A DNA stretch of 64,000 nt, from assembly GCA_903813345.2 (NCBI GenBank), contig CAIIXF020000001.1, positions 1,178,001 to 1,242,000 of the forward strand, given 5' to 3'. Within the stretch, counting starts at the first letter, position 1. Every line of letters starts with the position of its first letter. Below the pieces are notes generated by a model. That model did no database searches and had not been told where the DNA came from. It was given only the letters and a program-made list of their open reading frames with translations. Origin of the DNA: Owenia fusiformis (taxonomy: Eukaryota > Annelida > Polychaeta > Sabellida > Oweniidae). Positions 33,321-46,777 of the stretch are shown one piece after another. A program made the position numbers and the translations under genes.

Positions 33321-36055
33321 TTATGCTAATGGTAATACACATATGAAAAACATCTTCCTATGTGGTGACTTCAACTTACCAGACATCGATTGGGAGAATG
33401 GAACTATAAGGCCTAATTCTCAATATTCTAATGCTCTTAATGAGAAGATGATTACAATAACTGATGATCATGGCCTAACCCAACTAGTCAAGGAACCAAC
33501 TAGACAAAATAACATCCTTGACTTAGTATTCACTACATGCCCAAACCTCGCAGAAAGAATCTCGGTGGTTCCGGGCATGAGTGATCACGAGGCAGTCCTA
33601 TGTGATATAAACCTAAAAATGAAAATTCAGAAAAAGAAGCCTCGTAAGGTCCACATATACAAGCGGGCAGAATGGACTGGACTTAAAGAGGCTCTACGAT
33701 CTAAGTTCAGCGAATTCAAAGAGAACTGTGAAAGTAGATCAGTTGAAGACAACTGGTCCTCCTTCAAATCTACATTAATATCGTCAATCAATGAGCATAT
33801 TCCAAGTAAAACTCTAAGTGGGAAATTCAAAGTACCCTGGATTACCACCAGGATACTGAGAATGATCCGACAGAAACAAAGACGATATAATGTTGCCAAA
33901 CGTTCAAATGAACCTCATCATTGGCATAAGTACAAATCACTACGGAAATTAATCCATAGTGAAATTCGTAAAGAACATCAGCGCTACATCAACGATCTGC
34001 TTGACATTGATGAAAGCGAAATCATAAATGAGAATGTTCAGCACAAAGGTATTACCAAACGCTTCTGGAGCTACATAAAGTCTAAACGCAAAGATGCATC
34101 AGGTATCAGCGTGCTGCGTAACAAAGATGGCGACGAAATAACAGACGCCGCCCAGAAAGCAAACATCCTCAATGACCAATACAATTCTGTATTCACAGAT
34201 GAGGATGCCACTCTACCGACAATGGTACCTAGTCAAATTCCTGAAATGCCAAATATCAAAATTTCGACAAAAGGAATTCACAAATTGCTAACTGGCCTGA
34301 ATCCATCAAAAGCCACTGGACCCGATCTTATTCCGACTAGGGTCCTGAAGGAATGCAGTGACAGCATATCACCATTCCTTCAAATAATTTTTCAACAGTC
34401 TATCGATGAAGGCTTAGTGCCTTTGGACTGGAAACATGCCAATGTTACTGCTATCTATAAAAAGGGACGAAGAGATGAGGCTGTGAATTACAGGCCTGTA
34501 TCTCTGACGTCAGTTCCATGTAAAATAATGGAACATATTATATTCCATCATGTTATGGCCCACTTTGACCTCTATGAAATTCTAGTAAAATTCCAACATG
34601 GATTCAGGTCAAAGCACTCATGTGAAACACAACTTGTCAATACAATAGAGAATATAGCTCGGGCCCTCGACAACAATAAACAAACAGACATGTTGGTATT
34701 AGACTTTTCCAAAGCGTTTGACACGGTGGCTCACGAACGCCTCTTGCTCAAACTCGACTATTATGGAATTCGCAATAATAACTTGAACTGGTTCAGATCC
34801 TGGCTTGTGGGAAGATCACAACAGGTAGTGCTCGATGGTGAATCAAGTTCAAAAACTCCAGTAAAATCAGGAGTTCCTCAAGGAACAGTTCTTGGACCAC
34901 TCTGTTTCCTTGTTTATATCAATGATATGGGCAATAACCTATCATCCTCAGCCAGTCTTAAGCTTTTTGCCGATGACAGCCTTTTATTCATGACAGTCGA
35001 AAGCAAGCAAGATGCATTAACACTACAGGAGAATCTCGATAAACTGGTCTCCTGGGCATCAACATGGCAAATGAAATTCCATCCATCAAAATGCTATGTG
35101 CTAAATATTCACAAAGGTAAATCCCTATCATGCACAATTACACCATGCTAGGGGAAAACCTTAAGTCGGTAACACACATCCCATACCTAGGAATTGACAT
35201 CACAAATAACTTACGCTGGACTACACATATTCAAACTATTGTATCCAAAGCCAATAAGGTGCTTGGATTTCTCAGGCGCAACCTCCATCAATGCCCTGAA
35301 AAAGTGAAGGCTCAGGCGTATAAGTCACTAGTCCGGCCTAATTTAGAGTATGCCAGCTCGGCATGGGATCCATACCGACAAAAAGATATTGATATGTTGG
35401 AACAGGTACAGAGAAGAGCAGCCAGGTTTGTAACCAAATGTCACTCAAGGGAACCAGGCTGCGTCACCAAAGCTCTTCAAGACCTACAGTGGGAGCCACT
35501 GAAGGAGCGTCGAGAGGCTGCTAGAGTTTTCCTTTTCTACAAAGGAAAGCAGAACCTAGCAGCCATCGACGTGCCTCCATACTCCCGCCAACAGATCAAT
35601 ACCAACACTAGGTTGTATCATCCTTCTAAGTTCATACAACCATCAGCTAGAACGGATGCATACAAATTTAGCTATTTCCCTAGGACAATAGCTAAATGGA
35701 ACACTCTACCTGGTGACATCTTAGACTGTGACAGTCTAAGTAGTTTTAAATCATCATACTATGCCTATGTCAATAACTGCAATTAAATAGGTGTGTTTTT
35801 AATATAGATCTATGTTTTAATGTAAAGGGTCCCCAGTGCACAGCAACAAGCCTGCACTACTGGTAAAAGGGGGTGATGTCAACGCGGTTAGCCTGACAGT
35901 CTCCCCAGGTAAAATGAGTTGTAAACCATAGATCTATTTTTAAATGTTAAGGTTTTAAATTATATTCTATTCAAATTCTATCACTGTTAAATTATATATC
36001 TGCTTCATATGGGCTTATTAGCCTTTTGCAGATTATTGACATAGACATAGACATA
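33321..36055 (+). mobile_element. CR1/Jockey-superfamily LINE, 5' truncated
   Basis: The open frame at 33253-35151 holds the end of an APE-type endonuclease (CGDFNLPDIDW, SDHEAVL) and a reverse transcriptase with KATGPDLIPTRVLK, NYRPVSLTSVPCK, LVLDFSKAFDTVAHERL, SGVPQGTVLGPL and the catalytic FADDS. A +1 shift at about 35110-35135 moves the rest into the frame ending at 35786 (YLGIDITNNLRWTTHI, LGFLRRNL, VRPNLEYASSAWDP, QRRAARFV). The first part of the endonuclease is absent. The 3' UTR ends in ACATAG hexamer repeats near 36030-36055, as CR1-group LINEs end in short tandem repeats. Apart from truncation and one frameshift it is well preserved, so insertion is fairly recent. Confidence 0.9.
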
Positions 36056-36177
36056 CGCCACTGAATAAAATATTGTCAAATGATATTTCCCCGGGTATTG
36101 CACTTCTTTAGTTCCCGGGAATTAATTTGAGATTGTTTGTAATGAACGAACTTCTGTAAAGACTGATTCCTTTGACA

Positions 36178-36307
36178 TCTCGCGAGATCGAAATTCACGA
36201 GAGTTCAACATTTTTTCGACTAAAAAATTATTTGGGTTCTAGCAAAAAGTACCTAATCACGACTTATATTAACCATGTAGAGGCGTATTATGTATATGCC
36301 CAGAAAG
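36178..36307 (+). promoter_or_regulatory. Candidate TATA-less promoter and first exon
   Basis: TCTCGCGAGA (36178-36187), a palindrome known as a core element of metazoan housekeeping promoters, lies about 120 bp before a strong donor (AAAG|GTAAGT at 36307/36308). CG density rises locally. This fits a noncoding first exon of a plus-strand gene running into the gene-poor right half. No joined coding exon could be established. Confidence 0.35.
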
Positions 36308-36309
36308 GT

Positions 36310-37740
36310 AAGTCATTTAGAATCATATTTTTTACAAAATTGCACCAGTTTTTGTTTAGAATTGTGAAGAATATTCATGAGGAATTGTCAACTTTTGTAT
36401 TTACTCTTGATGACCTCACTGCACTGACAGTGTCTGTCTGCAATCTATTCTGCATTCTGCAATCATTCTGTTAATTTAACATGTTCACACCCAAGGACCC
36501 TGACAAGGGTACCGCCTGTTGTCTAAATGGCGGCTACAGGTTTGTTATGGATTCTATTTTCATAACAGGAACTGAACAGGAACAGAAAAATCTGTAAAAG
36601 AAGAAGTAGTCCTACAGATGTCGACTCGCTATTTTATACATGTTCCCGGGGCCTATGGATAAGACCCCTTTTCCTGTGGCCTGGCTCATATGGTTAAATA
36701 TCTTCTACTATCGAAATAAAGGCTTTAGTTTTACTGATCAAATTATGACACAGGACAGCGGATACTGAATAAATGACAACGATAAATGTGGGTCAAATGT
36801 GCTATAAAATCGAGATGACAGGGGTATCTATCTTTAAGGACAACTGTAACGTTTCTAGATCATGTTGTCATTTTCCTATGTTCCAATGCAATACATCCAC
36901 CACATTCCATTGTCACATCTTACCATGAATTGTTGTCTCTGTGATTATTTGAAATTCGAATTCCGTTGTCATTGACGATATGGAGGATGGTGTATTGTGG
37001 TGATTCAGTCTATATTTGACTGAAATTGGGATTTCATTTAAAGTCCATTTCACTGTTTAACTGCGTCAGTAAAAGCTAAAAAATAAGAAATCAAAATATC
37101 ATTTTGCAATAATATATAGAAAAATATATTCCTATTGTACATGAATGACATTTGTATATCTTGGATTGCTTCTAGTTTGGCTTATAAAGTGTGTGGCCTC
37201 TTATATTTGGATGCTTCTCTGCCATGTTATTTTCAATAAGCTTAACATGGCTGAAATTCTTCAAATTACAAGACAGCACAGGCTTATTGCACAAAAAACT
37301 AAAAAATCTGAGATATACAAATGTCATTCATGTACAATATGAATATAATTTTCCATATATTATTGCACAATGGTCTCCCATTTTCTTATTTTTGCCGTTC
37401 TACTGACGCAATGAAGCAGTGAAATGGACTCTAATTCAACAATCACAAGAGCTTGATAAAATAAAAGCGACAGTTACGTCCACCATTTATGACAGTGGTA
37501 TCTGACTTTGCCCTTGTCAGGGTGTTCTGTTGTGAAGTTCATGTCGTCACGAAATATTATCAAGGGTTTATGAGAGTGTAACTTGCTTTCTGCAATCCAA
37601 GAAGGAGTATTAGGTGCCACATAATGGTATTTACAATGATTTATTACATATTATAAGAAGTGAAATTTTGGTCCTTTATAGGGTTCTTAAGGCGTCCTCA
37701 CATTCAGTTCATTTTTTTTTTCTTTTCAATATACATTGTA
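36310..37740. other. Noncoding; one dispersed-repeat fragment
   Basis: About 37170-37330 matches the interior of the MITE at 14181-14892 (GATGCTTCTCTGCCATGTTATTTTC and AACATGGCTGAAA words). Otherwise nothing is recognised. The 100-codon frame at 36172-36474 overlaps the candidate first exon and has no recognisable domain. Confidence 0.45.
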
Positions 37741-37754
37741 GTTTATTTCAGTTT

Positions 37755-38270
37755 CTAAGTACAGATACAGTAGTAGTAAATCAATTACAATCTTATCATA
37801 TTCCAGTTGTTTCGGCATTCTAGGATGGGGAGAAGGGCCTTTGTTGGGAATGGCACCTTCTGGCTCATGAGTAAAAACTGACACAAATTGGTCATTGAGC
37901 ACCTCTGCCTTGGCTTTACTTGAGCTGAATGTTGTGCCATCACGCTTCAAAGGGGCCACACCTGAGTTGTCACATTTCTTGGACTTAATAAAGCTAAAGA
38001 AGCATTTGTTACAACCGTCACCCACCAAGCCATCCAAATAGGTGTTATATGCTTTTTTGCATTCTCGCTTAGACTTGTTCTTCACTGAACGATAATAGTT
38101 CCAGTCCTGCGAGCGTTTGGATTTCCGGGCACGGTTGTATGCACGCTTCTTCCGATGTGATAGCTGTTTCACAGTTGTTGTTATCCAGGGCTGGTCAAAG
38201 CGTGACGACGTCATCTTAGATGGTACGCTCTTTGCCATAAAGCGGTTACAAGCTTCAAAATTCCTTCAAA
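37755..38270 (-). pseudogene. CR1/Jockey-type LINE fragment, linker before RT
   Basis: The minus-strand frame (start of the open part near 38275, through 37755) reads SRFDQPWITTTVKQLSHRKK, YNRARKSKRSQDWNYYRS, FFSFIKSKKCDNSGV and EVLNDQFVSVFTHEPEG. These align with PWITTRILRMIRQKQRRYN, FWSYIKSKRKDASGI and NILNDQYNSVFTDED of the LINE at 33321-36055, between endonuclease and reverse transcriptase. Both ends are cut. It is a same-clade but different family remnant. Confidence 0.8.
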
Positions 38271-38279
38271 ATTCCGTTT

Positions 38280-39285
38280 TATTCCATTATTTAATTCTTG
38301 AATGTATGCTTTATATATCACAAATGTTACAATACTAATAAAATAGTTCAAAAATGCAGTCTGGTTATCATTTCCATTATATCCTATTATCAACTTTCTA
38401 CATGTTATCTTTAAACCGCATGTTATCTTTAAACTCACATTCAGTTCATTATTTTTTCTCAAGGAGTCTATCAGATTTCTCACTGAAATTAGATGAAATC
38501 AAAAGTCGATTTACTACAAGATCCTTATTCAAAATCTGAAAAAACTTGCACTTAGAGAAAAAATCAAATTCACTAATGATATGTTGTAGATCTATATATT
38601 AGAGTGATGCTATTGCTAATGTTGTTTAAACTTGGTGCCAATTTGAAACTTTGGAATGTTTTTTGCGACTCATACTAAAAAAGTTGAGTGACAAATGACC
38701 CTAGCCTTGCCCAAGTGGGTCACTTATCTTGATTTATATCAATTATCATGACCGCCTTGTACCAATGAGAAAGCCACATGCTTTACTGACCCAATGTTTA
38801 TGTTGGTAAATTTGACCAATCAATGACAGCCCTGCAGCGTTAGCTCATTATTATGCACAGTCAAAACAAATACACTTTTTACGAACAAATCTTGCACAAT
38901 TCATTATGAAAATACTAATATTTTACCAGATAAATATCAATCAGAGTTTAGTGGATAGGGGAGCATCAATCGGATTCCCGGTGGTGAGAAGATTTCAACT
39001 AGAAACATTCGCTGAAATGATCAAACTTGATAGCTACGATCTAGGCTGAGATTCCTATCCAATCACTGAATCAGATCGACGACTATTAGGACTAGGTCTT
39101 CGTGAATTTTAAATCAACATTAAATCACATGATTTAATTTATTATGCCTGCTTTCATTCTAATGTCCATTTAATTACAGAATGTAACTCTGAAGAAATAC
39201 TCGATCAGATCATTTGAAATTTTTTATATTGTTATGGTCTTCATTTTTGTGACGGCGATTGGCAATCAGTCGTCGGGTGATCGCG
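38280..39285. other. Noncoding, no feature recognised
   Basis: AT-rich sequence with no exon, repeat end or coding pattern that could be supported. Confidence 0.4.
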
Positions 39286-39289
39286 GTTG

Positions 39290-39530
39290 GCATCTGCTAG
39301 CCTGTCAACCCTCACGCATTAGGCGTGATTGTCACGCATTTGCTGGAAAAATAGAAATCACGCATCAATTTAGCGTGTATGATCAAATATCACGCAAATC
39401 ACGCATTTTGTTGAAATTTGTAAAAATGTTTTTTTTAAAATGCTGACACGGTAAAATACTGAACGGCGAAAAAAGCGAACGCATTCCGGTACAAAATATG
39501 TGTATATATCACGCATTTGTTTCGAAAATA
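39290..39530. repeat. TCACGCAT-rich repeat
   Basis: TCACGCAT or its complement appears about eight times in 240 bp, including the palindrome CACGCATTAGGCGTG near 39312. This looks like subterminal transposon sequence, but no second terminus was found. The DNA to its right (39530-39720) loosely resembles 1320-1480. Confidence 0.45.
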
Positions 39531-39729
39531 TTTACACCTACCCCCCATAATTTTTTTTCAAATTATATTGTTACCATTCAAAAGATGACCATTAAATTGA
39601 CATTATATATGTAACATTTTCAGAACTTTTTGATGACTGGTTTAAGAGAAATGTGAGTTCAAAAAGTTCGCCACATCGATACCCATCTTTTGACTAAGAT
39701 TGAATCATAATATTGTGAGCAACGAGGTG

Positions 39730-41760
39730 GTGATATTTTTTATGTTAATGCCTTATTACATTAAAGTCAAATGGCAAATTAAAAGATCTGACTACAAGTG
39801 TTTGCATTGAGAGCTGTTAGATTAGTTAAAAATTAGGCAGTAACAGGTACAAATTGTAAGTTGAGAAGATGTTGCTAAACAACGCAGTTCAATCCGGAAA
39901 TAATAAAGAGGATTTCATTGATTTTTATTCTGGATTAGATTTATGGACATAACATTGAAACATGTTAGCTTTAATGGCTTCAGAGGCTTTAATACATTTG
40001 TGCCAGTTCCATGATTTTCAGTGTAGTTATTATCGCACCTCCAGTGACCACCTATCATTATTATGATCTTAGTAGTGTCCTGTGCTTTTTTGTCATTATG
40101 ACTCCCAATAAAACCACTTGTAACGGGTTACCAAGTTCAATACTTTTGGGTGGACATCTTATTTGCCATTTCAAAAGCTTTGGGTAAATCTTTTCTTCAT
40201 CATTTCAGGAAGACTCCATGGCTTTTCTACCAGTTTGATTTCATTCACATCTTATGTGTCCAAGGAGATGTGCAATTTAGTAAAATATTTCTAGAATAAG
40301 GATCTCTTTGAACCAAATATTACATTGAAAGATGGACATTACAAATATTATGGTATTTAAGCTTCATTGGCAGTTCTTAGTCTTCAAAATATGAGTAATA
40401 TTGTTACCAATTTGATAGGTACGCCAGGCAACTGAGGATTGCGTTTGAATATCGGCTATCCTTCTTGGAATGTGGCTAGATAGATTTTAAATCCCTTTAC
40501 ATTTCGATCAACACAAGGCATCATGTTACAATGCATGATTATAATGTTAAATGCAGTGTAAGGATGTGCATACAATTTTTGTGCAGTTTGTGTATATATG
40601 CCATTTTCTGGATTGGTTATTCATATCTGTGTTATGTGGCAGCTTTGTCTAGACATGGCTATCTAAAAATTTATCATTGTTTAGACATTTGATATATTTC
40701 TTTCTAAGGGACTCTGTCACTATGTATGCCCATGGATGAATTACATTCACAGTGAACCCTTCAAATTGTTGAAAATTGTCAAGGATTTTCTCTCCTTTTC
40801 TACCCTAATTTAGCAATATGCAAGATTGACCCAACTTTTGGCAAGAATGAGTTATAGGCATGTTTTACATATGAGTAAAGGACTGATATATTACATATAT
40901 TACATTTATTCCCATAGTTACATTATAATAATGACATTACACATATGGGCAATTAAAAAAGAAATGATACATGATGTCATATAAATAACACTGTATCTGT
41001 TTGCCATTGACTCTAGTACAAAGGCATTTCTACTTGTTTCAAAATCAGATTATGATTAGTAGATTGATTGTTCATGACAGAAGATACAATATAATAGTAC
41101 ATAGCATAATACCTATTGCCTTTGAAATTCTAAATGTTCATTTATTTTTTAAAGTGCATTTGTATACATAAATAGATGATTTATGAGTAATACTCAAAGC
41201 CGTTTCATCAGATCTATTGAATTATTCAGCACAGGCCCTCTTTACAGGTCACTATAACCTGGGCCTATTATTAACATCTAACAGTTCTTTTTACCACAAA
41301 GTGACCACATGTTACTTGTAATTGTTCCAGAAATTAATTGGTAATTACAATAGGTGATTAGGATGTTATCTGACACTTGGTAAGTTGCTTATTCATTACT
41401 GAAGGTGCTAAGGTCAACTTGGTTATTTTACTTTAATTAAGAGGAACTTGCTAATTGGTTCTTTGTTCATGATGTCCAATTTATAAATTAAGTTTTTGTA
41501 AAAATTGAGCTTCTATGAATATGTGATAGGCCTTTCTGAATACCCAAAATCTACCCATTTTACATATGTAACATGGAGCTTATTTTGATAGATGTCTGGC
41601 TGGTATTAGCCAGGTCCACTGTGGGGAAACCAGTGCCTGACATGACCTCAGAGATCAACCAGTGGTTCTTATGGTGGTTACCCAGTGTAGAGGTATCAAT
41701 GTCTTCTCACTGATTTCACATCATTCTTTGTTGTCTGTAGGGCAGTCAGTCAGTTAGAGC
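39730..41760. other. Noncoding, no feature recognised
   Basis: Two kilobases without convincing exons or repeat boundaries; possibly intronic to a plus-strand gene. Confidence 0.4.
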
Positions 41761-41800
41761 CACTTGCTGTATTATTTAAGTTTCTCTTTCTTGAAGGCAG

Positions 41801-41848
41801 ATGATTCTGAGATGCTACTGAGGAAAGAACAAGAGTCTAAAAAGCAGG
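41801..41848 (+). other. Possible short coding exon
   Basis: A pyrimidine-rich tract ending GGCAG precedes a small open stretch reading DDSEMLLRKEQESKKQ, followed by a weak GTTATT donor. The charged composition looks exonic, but the length and donor make this a weak call. No family is recognised. Confidence 0.2.
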
Positions 41849-41849
41849 T

Positions 41850-44240
41850 TATTTTCACATGTTGTTAGGGCCTGGATATGAGATGAGCTATAAAAACCAT
41901 TGCAAAGCTGGTAAGTTGGTTCACATTTTATTGTCTAGCAATTCAATATGTCCACATTTACATTAATGAAATCAAATGTTGATTCAGCTGTCCTCCAGGG
42001 GATTCTGTTGTCATGGTTACCAATTAAACCGTATGTAAAAGAAGTTATAATTGAATAACATATATGATGACCAAAATGGTAGATAGTTTATAAGAATATA
42101 TGTTTTTTTATATAATGATTAATCAGATCAGCTGTTAGCTAAGACTAGTGTTAATGGATTAATCCAATATCAGTATCCCATAATTTCTCACTCCTGGCCT
42201 ATTTGTTTCCTGGCCCAGTCAGAGAAATAATGGGGTAATTGGGGGGGGGGCGCAGGGGTTTAATGCACATTGACCTTTATATTGTGTCCATGATTCAAAA
42301 GTTCATATTTGTTGTAGGAGAATGACATGAAGAATAGAATCAGCTGAGTATAATAAATTATCAGCAGTATTTCCTTCTGTAAGCTTACATTATAATGACA
42401 GGCTGATATTGAGAGAATAGGATATCTGTTAGTGTATGACTGTACAGTGTCTATATGACATTCACTGAAACAAAATTTCCAAAAAAAAGACTTTTTTGGC
42501 TTGTTTGTTCAAAGGCAACTCATGGCTACAACCCTTGGACCATATAGACAGGTAGTTCGCAATTTGGAATTAAAGTGTTTTACTGCCATGTTCTCTGTGA
42601 GGCTGTTCTATATTATTTATAAGTACACTGTAGTTATAAAGTGTGGGAACCAATTCTTGTGCTACTGACAGGTAGTTACAATAAAATTATAAGTTATGGC
42701 AACTTGCATAATTCTCCAACACATCTCAATTGCTAATATTAAGGTGAAACTGGGATATGATAAGTACAGTAAAACTTGTCTAAACCGATCCCTACTAGAG
42801 CCAGCCAAAAGTGTTCAGATTAGCAGGATGGTGTTCACATTTTGATGTTTCTTAATATGGTGATAAATGGGACTGAAAAAACATTCACATTAAGGTAGTG
42901 CTCATATTAAAAAAGGTGTCTGGATATACAGGTCAAACTGGGCTATCAATTGATTGTGACCATCTCTCTCAGTCAAATTGACTGTGAATTAAGCTCATGA
43001 GAAAGGCATGAAATCAAGTGAATTTAACATGAAAAGGTATGAAAAGAAATTAATTTAAATTGTGGATGAAGGAGAGGTTCTCTCATTGTCAAAATGATTA
43101 TTATTTATAAGACACTGTATTACCATCGATTCATCAAACAGACCTGTACATGTACATGTATATAATTATCAGAAAATCTGTAATTTGACCAAAAGTGCAT
43201 TGTGAATACTTATACAAACCTTCTAATTTGGAGCTATAGTTAAAAAAGAGAAATCTGTAAGTGTAGAGCCATAATAATCCCTGACCATGTCTACATATTG
43301 GTGGCATAGTCTGCAGATGGTCAAGTCATGGAGAAACAGGTGGAAAACAATAAGGGTGTATGGGTAATAATTATAATTTACAATTTCATTACTAATTTGA
43401 GCTTGCCCTAATGTTATTCAGTTTATAGTTTTAAATAAAAGAGAAATAGTGTGATTATTACATGAAAGGAAATCAACTGATATTGTTGATAGAAAAGTAA
43501 GTACACTGTAATTAATTACAGGTTTTGACTCGCTCATAAAATATTAATTTTTCACCGCTAAACATTCTTGAAATAATATTACATGCTTGCATGTCATAAA
43601 GTAACTTATAATGTTCAATGGTGAAGAAATATTTTCTCCGTCTATTCTAATTACGTAATTTATAAAGGTTATGATGCCAATATGTAGGAAATCTACTGAT
43701 TTAGCCATTGGCCAAAAAAGCCAGAAAACTGTGAGAACTATGAATTTCATAGATTGATTATTTGGAAACGATAATGTCCAGTCTTAGAGTATAGAATTTG
43801 CTCAATTCCTAATCATAGCAGAATAGATTTAGTAAAATATATATTATGTTCAAGCTCCAGACAGACTGTAGTCAAATGTCTTACTTCTTGCCTGATTTCA
43901 TTTTACTGCAAGGATTATTCATTCAGAATTCTATTCTGGGAATTCAGCATTTTGGGAAAACATAATAGAAAAATGTCAAGGTATCCTAGAGACTTGTTTG
44001 ATCAGGAAATTGATTATTTTAGTCTCTCTAAGCTTGGGATGAATAATAGCCTAAATTTGGTGATGATATTGTGAATACATTTTCTCTGTTGAACGCTTCT
44101 ACAGGTCAATGGCTTTAAATGGATTTTATCTATTTTATTCTTCCCTAATATGACGACTTATTTTAGCAGTTTCTTTTTTGAAATCAGCTTTCCTTCCAAG
44201 ATATATGTAAAGAAAATAGAGATTGATAAAAAATTGACTA
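41850..44240. other. Noncoding apart from one MITE
   Basis: Contains a G-run at 42241-42250 and the pogo-like MITE listed separately. Nothing else was recognised. Confidence 0.4.
42767..42941. mobile_element. Pogo-like MITE
   Basis: Begins CAGTAAAACTTGTCTAAACC and ends near TATACAGGTCAAACTG, with internal GTGTTCAGATTAGCAGG and GGGACTGAAAAAA words shared with the copy at 24703-24855. Confidence 0.55.
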
Positions 44241-45123
44241 GTTTGAGCAGTTATAGACAGGTTCCAATTCTAATAATTCAAGTTTTTGAGGCATTTTTTA
44301 GAAAAAGCAACAGACCTATTTTTACTCGATCAGTTTTTCATGCTGATAAAGATATTAAAAGATGACAGCTCAACGGGGTGGTCACGACACTGAATTTTGG
44401 CATTTTTACCCCCCTAGGAAAATATTCTAGGGGGTACTATGAAACTAGTTCATAACTCAAAGGATATATGAGCTATTGTTCTGAGTTGTACACCATAGAT
44501 TGCTAGTACAAATATGAATACTATCCTAAAGTTATAGGTTGATACCCTTATTGGTCTCAGAAAAAATACAATAAACAGGAAAAAGATATGCAATTTTTGT
44601 CTTGCCAATTTTATATTTGTAGCTTCAAGCAAAATATGACAGCTTTAACAGCTCATAGTAGTATTCTAAAAACATTTCCAAGCTATGTGCATTATTGTAA
44701 CACATCTATTTTAGTTATGAAGTACTATTTTGTAATTTTAATATGACTTTATAGTGCCCTACCCCTGGAAAATTGAAGAAAGTGGATGTGGTGAATTTTA
44801 TCATTTTGCAGCATTAAGTTAGAAACATGTATTGATAGACACCAAATCAATAAATTCATACCATCATCAAATGTTAGGTGACATTCTAATTCATTTATTA
44901 CGAGAATATAGGACTTAAGATATTTTATATGTAAGTTTTCAATTTAGTACATGTATCATAATGAAATCTAGTGTAATGACATACTAGAGAGGACATTGAC
45001 ATAAAGTCTAAACATTATAATCATCAATTGATCTCATTTGAGCAACTAGACTATGGTGGTCATCATGCACAAGTAATGTACTACAGTACCCCATGTACTA
45101 GGGCACGAGTCATTTGAGCCATA

Positions 45124-45332
45124 TACTGTATAAGTGGTATTTAATCCGAGTGGTTAATTTTCCGAATGGTCAAATTTCATCATTTTCCTAATTTTAATTT
45201 TCCTAATGACAAGAAACCTCCAATTGGATAACATTATAAAGACAATATTTCCGACATTTAATTTTCCGAACATGGCAAAAATTAGGAAATAGGCAAATTA
45301 AATGATTAGGCAAAATTACCACTTATACAGTA
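45124..45332. mobile_element. Mariner-like MITE, TA target
   Basis: The 209-bp element has exact 16-bp inverted ends (TACTGTATAAGTGGTA) with TA on each side (45122-45123 and 45333-45334). AATTTTCCGAA and AATTTTCCTAAT words alternate inside. Confidence 0.85.
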
Positions 45333-46777
45333 TACCTCCTGGTATATACCTTTACAACCCATTCAGAAGGGTCATTTACAATGTGCAAAACATGGCAAAA
45401 GTTCCGTGAAACTGTTAGTTCTCATCATCTGGCCATATAGCAGAGTCCTCATTAAGCCATGATGCATCACAGCCAGATGTTAGAAAAGTAGCTAAGAATC
45501 TTTTTTATAAACCAAAGATGACTTTTCCAGCGATGGTGCCTCACACTTGTATAACTTAGTGTAACTTATTTATTATTATTTGGGAGAATTTGAACATTTC
45601 CCCCTTTTTACACTTTGAATTTTAAACAACATTACCAATTAATAATATATTATGGATCTTTTGGGAGATATTATATTTGAGATTGTAAGAAATACATTGG
45701 TAGGTCAACTGTACATGTTGCTTTCAATTTTGTTTATTCTACATAGATCTGATTCTGCATTTAAATACCAAGACTTCAGTTTACTTCAACTGTCATGACT
45801 AAAGCATTTGATAGTATTTACATAATAATGTTATAAAGGAGCATGTAGGTTATCGCAAACAACTTCAGACAATGGTCCTTTTTCCATATAGCTTTGAAAT
45901 CACGTTAAGGTCTTGTTTTTAATGAGATTAAAAACTAACGTTTTCTTCCATCTGATGGCATGTTTGAATTCTGTGAGTAATTCTCTATAAAAGCAACTTT
46001 GATTTGCACTGTTATTTACCATTATTCAAATTCTAATGATTTTCTGGTTGTCTAAAAAAGGTCGGGCTAAATCCCCATTGACACAATGCTGAAAAACCTT
46101 TAAAAGTTCATTAACTCTTACGAGGATCACAATTTTAATGTGAAATCACAATCCACATGTCAATAAGATCATATAGTTACATTCCAATGATGTTTTAAGT
46201 TGATCCAAATGGAATTACTTCTTAAATCAAGAAATTAAGTGACTCTGGCAATACATTTACATGTATTCTAGCCCTACCCAAGCTCTACCAATACCCATGA
46301 TGCCATCTATTTTTCATTTATATGGAAAAATCTCAATTCTAACTTGAATTATGAATATTTTCTGACCATGAACTTGGATATATCTTTTAGATCTATTCAT
46401 TATCTTCAAGAAAAGTAAATATAATCATGATTAATCAGACCTAAGTGATATTAAAGGGAATGGCCCAATCAACATACTTTTTACTAAAAATGATGACCTA
46501 GTTTTTACCAAAGATGCAACCTTTAATTATATTGTTGAATGCATAATTAGAATATGCTTTGAGACATGTTCTATTTCGTAAGAGGAAAAGTGGATTGCTC
46601 CAGGGACTTTAAAGACACTGCATTTAGATGACCAAAATGAACTGAAACCAATGGTTCAAGAGCTATTTGATACATTAAAATAAAGGATAGTAATGCATTA
46701 AACATTGTTAAAATGATTGCATTTTTGGTGTGATTGAGGTCAACAACATTAGGTGTTATAAGTCCCAGACCAGCATA

